Of a stretch of 61,234 bases of DNA, positions 1 through 7,921 are shown in pieces. The stretch covers positions 1 through 61,234 of the forward strand of contig URBK01000018.1 in NCBI GenBank assembly GCA_900546065.1. Direction: 5' to 3'. The notes below the pieces were generated by a model, which ran no database searches, was not told the origin of the DNA, and was given only the letters and a program-made list of their open reading frames with translations. This DNA comes from an uncultured Alistipes sp. (GTDB taxonomy: Bacteria; Bacteroidota; Bacteroidia; Bacteroidales; Rikenellaceae). Each line of letters begins with the position of its first letter. Position 1 is the first letter of the stretch. The translations under genes were made by a program, and so were the position numbers.

Positions 1-106
1 TGAAGGACTATTTGATTAAATTTTTAACTCGTCCATTTTTATTGGACACTAATGTTCATGGATTGATTAATTTTAAATTAGATATCCCGTAATATGAGAA
101 ACACAC

Positions 107-138
107 AAGCCGCACTCCCACGACGGGAAGTGCGGCTT
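107..138 (-). terminator. Intrinsic-type terminator hairpin
   Basis: A 13-bp GC-rich inverted repeat (AAGCCGCACTCCC, with a one-base bulge on the other arm) around a short loop lies 27 bp past the stop of the leftward YhcH-family gene. It is placed to end that transcript. Positions 1-106 are AT-rich and show no convincing gene. Confidence 0.75.
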
Positions 139-164
139 ATGCATATGTTTCGGGCGTTTCGGCC

Positions 165-614
165 TCAGATCCTAACCTTGAAGATGCACTTCTTGACGTG
201 GCCCTCGCCCAGCATCGGGGCGTGTCCGTCCTCGGGGAAGAGGATCGAGAACTGACCCTCGCCCACGGTGTAGAAGCACTGCGGTATATCGGTAAAGAGT
301 TGTATGTCCTTCGCCTCGTCGAACTCCGTTTCGGCCTTGACGCAATCCTTGGCCTCACTCCAGCCGAAGGTCTCGGCAGGGCCGCACAGCAGAAGCTGTA
401 TGTCGATATAGCGGCGGTGCAGCTCCAGACGTGCCTGCGACAGATCTCGCAGATCCAGCTCCTGCACATTGACGAAGATATTGTCGCCGTCGATCTCGTG
501 GCGGCCGCACGGCAGGGCCGCAACATCATGCGTGTCGATGAAATCGAATACGGCCTTGAACCGCGGGTGGAGCGACACGTAACGCTCCTTGTTTTGCAAT
601 GAATCCAGAATCAT
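165..614 (-). CDS. YhcH/YjgK/YiaL family protein
   Basis: 149 aa, the usual length of the YhcH/YjgK/YiaL (DUF386) family of small beta-barrel proteins, which includes EbgC and NanQ and is linked to sugar or sialic-acid use (family knowledge). Visible family traits are the early GRHEID segment, the NVQELDLR strand, the ELHRRYIDIQ motif with conserved His and Asp, and a late FPEDGHAPM segment carrying a putative metal His. There is no signal peptide, so it should be cytosolic. It starts at ATG, stands alone and is followed by a hairpin terminator. The exact substrate cannot be read from sequence; no sugar-catabolic neighbours are present. Confidence 0.9.
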   Translation of the reverse strand: MILDSLQNKERYVSLHPRFKAVFDFIDTHDVAALPCGRHEIDGDNIFVNVQELDLRDLSQARLELHRRYIDIQLLLCGPAETFGWSEAKDCVKAETEFDEAKDIQLFTDIPQCFYTVGEGQFSILFPEDGHAPMLGEGHVKKCIFKVRI

Positions 615-744
615 GGTTTTTCCGTTTATCTTGTGTCTCTTTTACCTTTCACTCTGCTTCCTCCGCCGCTCACTTCTCCTACTCTGCACACCTCTCAATT
701 TCCGTCTATCCCCCTATCATATCAGCCCGCATGCATGCAAAGGT

Positions 745-1863
745 TTAACGGCCGTTGTATCGCAGGCGCACGAAGACGGGATAGTGGTCCGAATAACGCA
801 TCGAGTCGACTACACCGTACGACAGCGGCTCAAACTCCTCGGAGCATAAAACATAGTCGATACGCAGCAGGTCGAAGAAGCCGCGATAGGTGTACGAATA
901 TCCGCGGCCGGCCTCACGGAAGGCATCCTTCATATTGTCGCTCACCGTGCGATAGGTATACGAGGCGGGCGTATCGTTAAAGTCGCCGCATACGATCACC
1001 GGATATGGTGACGAGGCAATCATCGCGGCCAGCGTATCGGCCTGCACGGCACGGTTGCGGTTATTGGAGGCAAGGCGCGACACGAAGCTGCGCAGTTTCT
1101 CGTCTCCGTTCACGTCATCCAGAAATTCGCGCCGCTCGATATAGCGGCTGTCGTCGCTGCTTATGGCCGTCGTATGCAGATGTACGCTGAAAACCCGAAC
1201 CGTGTCTTCACGCATTGCCAGATCGGCCCATACGAAGTTCTTCATCGTATCGACACGTCCGGCGCGCAGAATGGGATAACGGCTGTATATCATGGGGCTC
1301 AACTGCGCCCGCGACACCGTATGCGGCAGAGTATTCAGCGGCTCGAGAAGCGAGTCGGCCATATCGTTGAAGCCGCACTCCTGAATACACAATATGTCGG
1401 GATTGAACTCCTTGATGTTGGCGACAATCGAATCGAGATAACGCTCCCCGTCATCACCGATGAAGCTGCGCAGATTATATGTCATCACCTTCACGGCCGT
1501 ACGTTCATACTCCTGCTCGCCGTAGCTTCGGCGCAGAGCGACCTTATAGAAGAGCGATATGTGGAACAGGGCGAAGAGCGTAAGCACCGCCATCGGGATC
1601 ATCATGGCCACACGCCACCGCACGACCCAATACAGAGTCAGCAGCAGTTGCGCCGCATATACGAAGGGTGCGATAAGGCCCACCGTCGAGAGCCATCCCG
1701 TCACCTCGGGGCCCAGTACCGGCACCAGCAGCGTGGCCACGAACAACGCCGCCACACACACCGTCACCACTACCATTATGATATCGATGACAGTCCCCAC
1801 AACCGAACGCCGTTTGGGGCGCCGGTCATCGTAACTCGTTATGTCGCGATAATACTCCGCCAT
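745..1863 (-). CDS. Membrane-anchored endonuclease/exonuclease/phosphatase (EEP) protein
   Basis: 372 aa. The first 120 residues contain about three hydrophobic segments. The rest is a complete EEP (DNase I-like) hydrolase domain: MTYNLR opens it, CIQE carries the metal-binding Glu, VHLHTT follows, CGDFND is the Asp/Asn motif and SDHYPV is the catalytic His motif at the end. Membrane EEP proteins are common in Bacteroidetes and could cut phosphodiesters or phosphoesters at the envelope; the substrate is unknown. Starts at ATG. Positions 615-744 between this gene and the YhcH gene are pyrimidine-rich on the top strand and hold no gene I can support. Confidence 0.9.
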   Translation of the reverse strand: MAEYYRDITSYDDRRPKRRSVVGTVIDIIMVVVTVCVAALFVATLLVPVLGPEVTGWLSTVGLIAPFVYAAQLLLTLYWVVRWRVAMMIPMAVLTLFALFHISLFYKVALRRSYGEQEYERTAVKVMTYNLRSFIGDDGERYLDSIVANIKEFNPDILCIQECGFNDMADSLLEPLNTLPHTVSRAQLSPMIYSRYPILRAGRVDTMKNFVWADLAMREDTVRVFSVHLHTTAISSDDSRYIERREFLDDVNGDEKLRSFVSRLASNNRNRAVQADTLAAMIASSPYPVIVCGDFNDTPASYTYRTVSDNMKDAFREAGRGYSYTYRGFFDLLRIDYVLCSEEFEPLSYGVVDSMRYSDHYPVFVRLRYNGR

Positions 1864-1994
1864 CGCTTCTTATATCTTTTACATCCTCCTCGACGGGATA
1901 TCTCTATATTGCGGTCAATCTCATGCCCTCGACTGCCAATGCACGCATTTAAAGCCCTACCGGCAAAAGGACAAATAATTTCCTCAAAATATAC

Positions 1995-2648
1995 CTAAAA
2001 ATGTATTCTGCCGCGGCGGCGCCACCAATAGAGCAGCACCAGACCCCACAACATGCCACCCACATGCGCGAAGTGAGCCACGCCAGACTGATATCCCGAC
2101 AGGCCGAAGAAGAGCTCCACAAGTCCGTATATTACGACAAACCACTTGGCCTTCAACGCCACGGGCGGGAATATGAGCATTATTATGTCGTTCGGGTGCA
2201 GCACGCCGAATGCCATCAGCAATCCGAATATGGCGCCCGAAGCGCCCACCGTCGGCACCCGAAGATAATCCATTGCGGCAATCTGCCCCACGGCCTCCAC
2301 GGCATGCGTATACTCGGCATAGCCCACGGCCAACTGCAGCAGCGCGGCACCTATGCCGCACACGAGATAATATGTCAGAAAACGCTGCGAGCCCATCTCG
2401 TACTCCAACGCACGGCCGAACATCCACAGCGCAAACATATTGAAGAAGAGGTGCGACACACCCCCGTGCAGGAACATGTACGTCACCACCTGATAACTGT
2501 GAAACAACGGGCTCTCGACATTGAACAACGCCAGCCGTCCGATCAACTCGTTACGGAACGGAAGCAGCGTTGTAGCCAACAACATCACGCAGTTGGCGAT
2601 AATCAGATTCTTTACTACCGGCGGGGTCGTATATCGAAACCCGTTCAT
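1995..2648 (-). CDS. Rhomboid family intramembrane serine protease
   Basis: 217 aa with about six hydrophobic segments. The rhomboid signatures are intact: HLFFNMFALW in the second segment, the nucleophile Ser137 in GASGAIFG, and catalytic His195 in AHFAHVGG. Rhomboids cut single-span membrane proteins inside the bilayer. No extra cytosolic or zinc-finger domain is present, so this is a minimal form. The gene lies 20 bp after mutL on the same strand and is probably co-transcribed with it. Confidence 0.92.
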   Translation of the reverse strand: MNGFRYTTPPVVKNLIIANCVMLLATTLLPFRNELIGRLALFNVESPLFHSYQVVTYMFLHGGVSHLFFNMFALWMFGRALEYEMGSQRFLTYYLVCGIGAALLQLAVGYAEYTHAVEAVGQIAAMDYLRVPTVGASGAIFGLLMAFGVLHPNDIIMLIFPPVALKAKWFVVIYGLVELFFGLSGYQSGVAHFAHVGGMLWGLVLLYWWRRRGRIHF

Positions 2649-2668
2649 AGGCTATGGTCTTTTTTCGT

Positions 2669-4744
2669 TTAACTTAATTTGGCTTTGAGGTCGTCTGCCG
2701 TCAGGTCGGTCATTATGGCCTTGCCGGAGGGTGAGAAACTGAAGTTGTCACACTCGCTCAACTGTTGCAGCAGACTTGCCGTCTCCTCGCGCGAGAGTCC
2801 CCGCACGGCCGATCGCGCCGCACGCGAGGCGATCGTACGCACCATCTCCTCACGCATGCGTTCGTCGGCACGACCCGCCGACTCTATCTCGCGCAACAGG
2901 TCGAACAACAGCCTGTCGGCCTGTTCGACATCCACACACGAGGGTATGCCACGCATCTCGACAGCACCGTCATCGCACGGCACAAGGTCGAACCCTACGG
3001 CCGCAAGGTCATCCCGGCGATCGCACAGCAACGCATAGTCTCCCTGAGAGAGTACCAGCCTCTCCGGAAAGAGCAACTGCTGCGAAGGCAGCGCCCCGAC
3101 ACCCACAACGGCCATACAACCGTCATATACGATACGCTCCTTTGCCCGGCGCAGATCCACCGCCACGCTGCGGCCGCCGCAGATGGCCACGGCATATCCG
3201 TTGCCCAGCGACAGGAAATCTCCGAACGATATTCTCTTATCCTTGTCCGTATCGCCGATCGTCTGCTGTACGGCGGCCGAGGCGATGAACTCCAGAGAAC
3301 TCTCCCCCGTGGAAGCATCATTCCCGTGGCCATCCACTGCTGCCGAGGCTATATCTCGGTATTCCGACCTTCCACCCGGCATCCCGTCCGATGGATCCAA
3401 CGCGAACTCCCCGCTCAGAGGCATCTCGCTCCACGAGATGTCGCGCAGGTCTCCGCCCGTACGGTCCGCATGACGCGCCGCTCCGCCCGAAGCACGGGAC
3501 GGAATATCCGCCGTGTCTGCTCTTCCCCTGCGCTGTACGTCCGAAACGCCATCCATAGAACCGTCATAAGGGGCATCGAATCCAGTAAAGTCCACATCCT
3601 CATTCGCAGGCGCAGCGACGGCATAATCCTCGCGGAAAGGGTTATAATCGTCGTTCGACGAACTGCGCGGCTCATTGTACAGCACCTCGGGATGCGACTG
3701 CATCACCGGAATCTCTATGGCCGAGCTGTTGTCGAAGTCCATCATCGACACCGCCCCGCTCTTGGCTAACGTGCTGCGCACGGCCGCCGTGACGATCTGC
3801 GTCACGTCATCCGCATCGGCAAAGCGCACCTCGGTCTTCTGCGGGTGTACGTTCACATCCACACGGTCGGGCTCCACCGTAAGGTAGAGGAAAAACGAAG
3901 GCGAGCAATTCTCGGGTATGAGCTTCTCGTAGGCCTTCATTATCGAACGGAATATCTGCGGCGAGCGGAAATAACGCCCGTTGACGAAGAGATACTGCTC
4001 GGCATTCTTCTGCTTGGCAGCCGAGGGGCGTCCCACGAAACCCGTCACCTTGACGATCGAGGTATCGACCGCGACCTCCAGCAGGTTTGACCTTATGTAA
4101 CGGCCCACCACATCGATTATACGCTCCTGCAGCGATGCCGCCGGAAGCGTCATGATGGGCATATCGTTCGACATGAGCTCGCACCGCACATGCGGATAAC
4201 AGAGAGCCACACGTCGGAACTCCTTCTTTATGTCCGACACCATACGCGTACGGTCGCTGTTGAACTTGCGACGCGCAGGTGCCGTATAGAAGAGATTGCG
4301 TACCAGAAACTGCGACCCCGCAGGACACATCGCCGGCGTCTGCGAGACAAACTCGCCGCCATTGACGATAGTCACCGTACCGATCTCGTCCTCGGCACGC
4401 CGCGTGCGCAACTCGACCTGCGCCACGGCCGCAATCGAGGCCAGAGCCTCGCCGCGGAAACCGAACGTATGCAGACGATAGACGTCGTCGAGCGTGGATA
4501 TCTTGCTCGTGGCATGGCGGTCAAAGGCCATACGCGCATCGAGCGGAGACATGCCGCACCCGTTGTCGACAATCTGTATAAGCTCCAGACCCGCATTACG
4601 GTAGTTCACCGTAACGGAGCTGGCGCCGGCGTCGATGGCGTTCTCCATCATCTCCTTCACTACAGATGACGGATTGTTCACCACCTCGCCCGCGGCGATC
4701 TGATTGGCGACGATCTCGGGAAGCAGTCTTATCTTGTTCTCCAT
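2669..4744 (-). CDS. mutL: DNA mismatch repair protein MutL
   Basis: 691 aa from the ATG at 4744; an upstream GTG at 4753 would add three residues, but MENKIRLLPEIVANQIAAGE is the normal MutL beginning. The GHKL ATPase motifs are present: MMENAIDAGAS, VDNGCGM, RHATSKIS and TFGFRGEALAS. A long acidic linker leads to a C-terminal dimerisation domain ending SPSGKAIMTDL. In that domain the stretch matching the endonuclease motif DQHA(X)2E(X)4E reads DLRRAKERIVYD (residues about 530-541), so the metal-binding Gln-His are missing. Role: couples MutS mismatch recognition to strand removal. Co-directional with rhomboid. Confidence 0.96.
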   Translation of the reverse strand: MENKIRLLPEIVANQIAAGEVVNNPSSVVKEMMENAIDAGASSVTVNYRNAGLELIQIVDNGCGMSPLDARMAFDRHATSKISTLDDVYRLHTFGFRGEALASIAAVAQVELRTRRAEDEIGTVTIVNGGEFVSQTPAMCPAGSQFLVRNLFYTAPARRKFNSDRTRMVSDIKKEFRRVALCYPHVRCELMSNDMPIMTLPAASLQERIIDVVGRYIRSNLLEVAVDTSIVKVTGFVGRPSAAKQKNAEQYLFVNGRYFRSPQIFRSIMKAYEKLIPENCSPSFFLYLTVEPDRVDVNVHPQKTEVRFADADDVTQIVTAAVRSTLAKSGAVSMMDFDNSSAIEIPVMQSHPEVLYNEPRSSSNDDYNPFREDYAVAAPANEDVDFTGFDAPYDGSMDGVSDVQRRGRADTADIPSRASGGAARHADRTGGDLRDISWSEMPLSGEFALDPSDGMPGGRSEYRDIASAAVDGHGNDASTGESSLEFIASAAVQQTIGDTDKDKRISFGDFLSLGNGYAVAICGGRSVAVDLRRAKERIVYDGCMAVVGVGALPSQQLLFPERLVLSQGDYALLCDRRDDLAAVGFDLVPCDDGAVEMRGIPSCVDVEQADRLLFDLLREIESAGRADERMREEMVRTIASRAARSAVRGLSREETASLLQQLSECDNFSFSPSGKAIMTDLTADDLKAKLS

Positions 4745-4768
4745 AATCCACACTCTGCGAGGCGGCTC

Positions 4769-5203
4769 CTACTCCCCCTCGACAATCTCTATCTGATCCC
4801 CCTCCTCATAGTCGTTCGGGACGACCACAATCGGCGCATAGGGGTTGAACTCCTCGGCCGACTGTTGCTCGACCTTACGCGAGGCGGGGTTCTGCGCCAT
4901 CTCGAACACCGACATCACACGCGGCAGTATCAGGTATATGAACAGCGCGAGCAGAATCACGCCCACACCCAATACCCACATGCGCATACGGCTCGTACCC
5001 TCGCCGCTCTCGGCACGGCGCGCCTCGCGCGCCGCCTGACGCGTACGGATATATTTTCCGGGCGTATACTCCTCGTTATCGTCCAGACGATCGCCGCGCA
5101 ACTCGGCGCGACGGCGCTCACGCTCCTCGCGCGCCGGATCGTAATAACGCGGCGTGTAGTTGAACTTGTTGGCGTGACGCTTGTACGGTGAAAAAAACGA
5201 CAT
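4769..5203 (-). CDS. Hypothetical single-pass membrane protein
   Basis: 144 aa. A basic, Arg/Glu-rich N-terminal half (about residues 1-75) is followed by one strong transmembrane helix (MWVLGVGVILLALFIYLIL, about 76-95) and an acidic tail ending IEIVEGE. The charge pattern suggests an inside N-terminus. I do not recognise the family beyond small conserved Bacteroidales membrane proteins. It starts at ATG, lies 24 bp upstream of mutL on the same strand and 40 bp downstream of dnaJ, so it may share their transcript. Confidence 0.75.
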   Translation of the reverse strand: MSFFSPYKRHANKFNYTPRYYDPAREERERRRAELRGDRLDDNEEYTPGKYIRTRQAAREARRAESGEGTSRMRMWVLGVGVILLALFIYLILPRVMSVFEMAQNPASRKVEQQSAEEFNPYAPIVVVPNDYEEGDQIEIVEGE

Positions 5204-5243
5204 GGCGTTAGTTTTTTGGTTGCTTTACTGTTATAACGTTACG

Positions 5244-6407
5244 CTATCTGAAAAAATTCTTCATGCGCTCGAATATATTCTGCTTGTCGCTGCCGGCCGC
5301 GGTCTTGAAGTGCGGCTGCGTCGAGAGTTTCTGCACAAGCTCTCGCTCCTCGGCCGTAAGCGTATCGGGGATGGTTATGTCCACCACAACCAGTATGTCG
5401 CCGTGGCCGTAGCCGTTCACGTCGGGCAGACCCTTGCCGCGCAGACGCAGCACCTTGCCCGCATGAGTACCCGGAGCGATCTTGATCTTGGCACGGCCGT
5501 CGATGGTGGGAACCTCGACCTCGCCGCCCAGAATGCTCGTCGTAACCGGAATATTCAAATTGTGTATCAAGTCGTTGCCGTCGCGCACAAGTTCGGGGTT
5601 GCGCTCCTCCTCGATCATAACCAGAAGGTCGCCGTTCACGCCGCCGTGACGCGCCGCATTACCCTTGCCCGAGACCGTAACGGCCATGCCGTCGCCGACA
5701 CCTGCCGGAATCTTTATCTCGACGATCTCCTCGCCGCGGACAACGCCCTCGCCGCCACACTTGTCGCACTTGGCCGTGATGGTCTTGCCCGTACCGCCGC
5801 ACGAAGGACATACGCTCTGCGTCTGCATGCGGCCGAAGAAGGTATTCTCCACCCTCGTCACATAGCCCGAACCGTTACAGGTCGTACACGTAGCGTACGA
5901 CGACGAATCCTTGGCTCCCGTACCGCCGCACTTGTCACAGGCGATGGTCTTGCTGATTTTGAGTTTCTTGGTTGTGCCGTGGGCGATCTCGCTAAGCGTC
6001 AGCTTGACCTTCACACGTATATCCGATCCGCGGTTGACGCTGCGCGCGCCCCCGCGTCCCGACGACGATGAAAATCCACTGAAGTGTCCGCCGAAGATAT
6101 CGCCGAACTGCGAGAATATATCCTCCATCGAGAAGCCGCCGCCGCTGAAGCCGCCGTAATTGCCGCCTGCGGCGCCGCTCATGCCTGCATGGCCGAACTG
6201 GTCGTAACGGGCACGCTTTTCGGGATTCGACAGCACGTCGTATGCCTCGGCCGCCTCCTTGAACTTCTCCTCAGCCTCCTTGTCACCCGGGTTCTTGTCG
6301 GGGTGGTATTTTATGGCCGCCTTACGGTAGGCCTTCTTTATCTCATCGGCATTGGCGTTTCTCGCAACGCCCAACACCTCGTAATAATCCCTTTTCTCGT
6401 CTGCCAT
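5244..6407 (-). CDS. dnaJ: Chaperone DnaJ (Hsp40)
   Basis: 387 aa, full length. The J domain carries the HPD tripeptide (YHPDKNPG, about residues 34-41). A Gly/Phe-rich linker follows, then four CxxCxGxG zinc-binding repeats ([32 protein letters not shown]) and the C-terminal substrate-binding domains. DnaJ delivers unfolded clients to DnaK and stimulates its ATPase. It follows grpE by 68 bp on the same strand, the usual co-chaperone pairing; dnaK itself is not in the window. Confidence 0.98.
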   Translation of the reverse strand: MADEKRDYYEVLGVARNANADEIKKAYRKAAIKYHPDKNPGDKEAEEKFKEAAEAYDVLSNPEKRARYDQFGHAGMSGAAGGNYGGFSGGGFSMEDIFSQFGDIFGGHFSGFSSSSGRGGARSVNRGSDIRVKVKLTLSEIAHGTTKKLKISKTIACDKCGGTGAKDSSSYATCTTCNGSGYVTRVENTFFGRMQTQSVCPSCGGTGKTITAKCDKCGGEGVVRGEEIVEIKIPAGVGDGMAVTVSGKGNAARHGGVNGDLLVMIEEERNPELVRDGNDLIHNLNIPVTTSILGGEVEVPTIDGRAKIKIAPGTHAGKVLRLRGKGLPDVNGYGHGDILVVVDITIPDTLTAEERELVQKLSTQPHFKTAAGSDKQNIFERMKNFFR

Positions 6408-6475
6408 AGTATTATCCTTTCCTTTCTTTAGTTACACCGATCCGCAAATTGTCTTGCACGCACACTCATCGCAGG

Positions 6476-7132
6476 CTACTCGCCCACGACCACCTTGACG
6501 TAACGCAAAACCTTGTCGCCGAGCATGTAACCTCGCTGAATAACATCTATAACCTTGCCTTTTTTCTCATCTCCGGCCTTGAAACGAGCTACGGCCTCGT
6601 GGAAGTCGGGGTTGAACTCCTCGCCCACGGCCTCGATCTCGACAACGCCCTTCTGCCGCAGCGTCTCCTCGAACTTCTGCGCCACAAGACGCTCACCCTC
6701 GCGCAGGGCCGCAATGTCCTCGCTCTTCTCCGACGCGGCAACGGCACGCTGCACGTCGTCCAGAACCGAGAGCATGCTCTTCAATACGTCGGCGCCGCCG
6801 CTCGACACCAGATCCATCTTCTCGCGCAGCGTGCGCTTGCGATAGTTGTCGAACTCGGCCTGCAAACGTAGATACTTGTCACGCCACTGCTCGACAAGCT
6901 CCTCGGCCGAAACCTCCGCAGCCTTGTCATCTGCAGCCTCCTGCTGGGGCGTGGCAGCCTCGATCTCGGGCTCCGACGAAGAGTCGGCCTTGCCTGCCAT
7001 TTTGTCAGCCTTAGCGTCACCACCATCTGCCATATTGGCATCGGATGCGTGCCCGCGAGTCTCCTCGCCGCACTCGCAACGCTCCTCAGCGCGCTGCTTA
7101 ACATCTTCATTTACAAAATCATGCTTTGACAT
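6476..7132 (-). CDS. grpE: Nucleotide exchange factor GrpE
   Basis: 218 aa. An acidic, low-complexity N-terminus of about 75 residues precedes the long dimerisation helix (EQWRDKYLRLQAEFDNYRKR) and the GrpE signature near the end (VIDVIQRGYMLGDKVLR). GrpE releases ADP from DnaK. The ATG at 7132 is used; the acidic extension is poorly conserved in the family, so a shorter start cannot be excluded. Directly upstream of dnaJ. Confidence 0.96.
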   Translation of the reverse strand: MSKHDFVNEDVKQRAEERCECGEETRGHASDANMADGGDAKADKMAGKADSSSEPEIEAATPQQEAADDKAAEVSAEELVEQWRDKYLRLQAEFDNYRKRTLREKMDLVSSGGADVLKSMLSVLDDVQRAVAASEKSEDIAALREGERLVAQKFEETLRQKGVVEIEAVGEEFNPDFHEAVARFKAGDEKKGKVIDVIQRGYMLGDKVLRYVKVVVGE

Positions 7133-7171
7133 ATCTTATAGTTTTTATCATATTTTCCACACCCTATCGCG

Positions 7172-7180
7172 CAAATTATA
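7172..7180 (-). promoter_or_regulatory. Weak -7-like box upstream of grpE
   Basis: On the lower strand this reads TATAATTTG, one base longer than the Bacteroidetes TAnnTTTG -7 consensus, 40 bp before the grpE ATG. No clear TTTG -33 box is seen. Confidence 0.3.
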
Positions 7181-7192
7181 TGCCCAAGGCAA

Positions 7193-7921
7193 TCATACGT
7201 CCAACGAGCGGCCGATGATAAATATGGTCGGGCGTTTGGCTATATCGGGCATTGGCCGACGCGACCATCCCGACACGGTATCCGTCACGATGAACTCCGC
7301 CGGGGAGGTTATGTCGCATGCAACCGTTATGCACGTCGAGCCGTCGCACAGAGAGAGCATCTGCTCCAACAGCTTGACATTGCGGTACGGCGCCTCGATG
7401 AATATCTGCGACTCGCCCGCAGTGCGTGCGCGTCTTTCGAGCGCCTTCAGAGCCTTGGCCCGCTCTGGAGGCTTGACGGGAAGATAACCCGCAAAGGCGA
7501 ACGACTGCCCGTTAAGGCCCGAAGCCGCCAGCGCCAACAATATGGACGAAGGCCCAACAAGCGGCACGACACGTATTCCACGCCTGTGGCACTCGGCCGC
7601 GGCCAATGCCCCCGGATCCGCTACCCCGGGCATGCCTGCCTCGGATATCACCCCTGCGGAGCGTCCCCTCTCGATCGGGTCGATCATGGCGGCAACCTGC
7701 TCCCTGCGCGTATGTTCGTTCAGCTCGACAAACTCCAGATCATCGATGCGGCGAGCGATCTTCGCCCGCGCGAGAAACCGCCGCGCCGAGCGTACGTTCT
7801 CGACTATGAAGTAATCCAGCGTATCGATTATGCGGCCATTGGCCGCAGGCGTCACGTCGCCGACCTCCGTGGCATCCGATATCGGGCACGGTATCATGTA
7901 AAGTATCCCCTTCGCCGCCAT
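7193..7921 (-). CDS. RsmI-like SAM-dependent (tetrapyrrole-methylase fold) methyltransferase
   Basis: 242 aa from the ATG at 7921. The first codon of a slightly longer frame is GTG at 7924, but the ATG overlaps the preceding murF-alr stop as TGATG, suggesting coupled translation. Family marks are GILYMIPCPI at the start, the NEHTRR element, EAGMPGVADPG (equivalent to the RsmI DAGTPLISDPG loop), PLVGPSSILLALAASGL and IFIEAPYRN. RsmI 2'-O-methylates C1402 of 16S rRNA; this is the shorter Bacteroidetes relative, so the exact target is inferred. Confidence 0.85.
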   Translation of the reverse strand: MAAKGILYMIPCPISDATEVGDVTPAANGRIIDTLDYFIVENVRSARRFLARAKIARRIDDLEFVELNEHTRREQVAAMIDPIERGRSAGVISEAGMPGVADPGALAAAECHRRGIRVVPLVGPSSILLALAASGLNGQSFAFAGYLPVKPPERAKALKALERRARTAGESQIFIEAPYRNVKLLEQMLSLCDGSTCITVACDITSPAEFIVTDTVSGWSRRPMPDIAKRPTIFIIGRSLDV

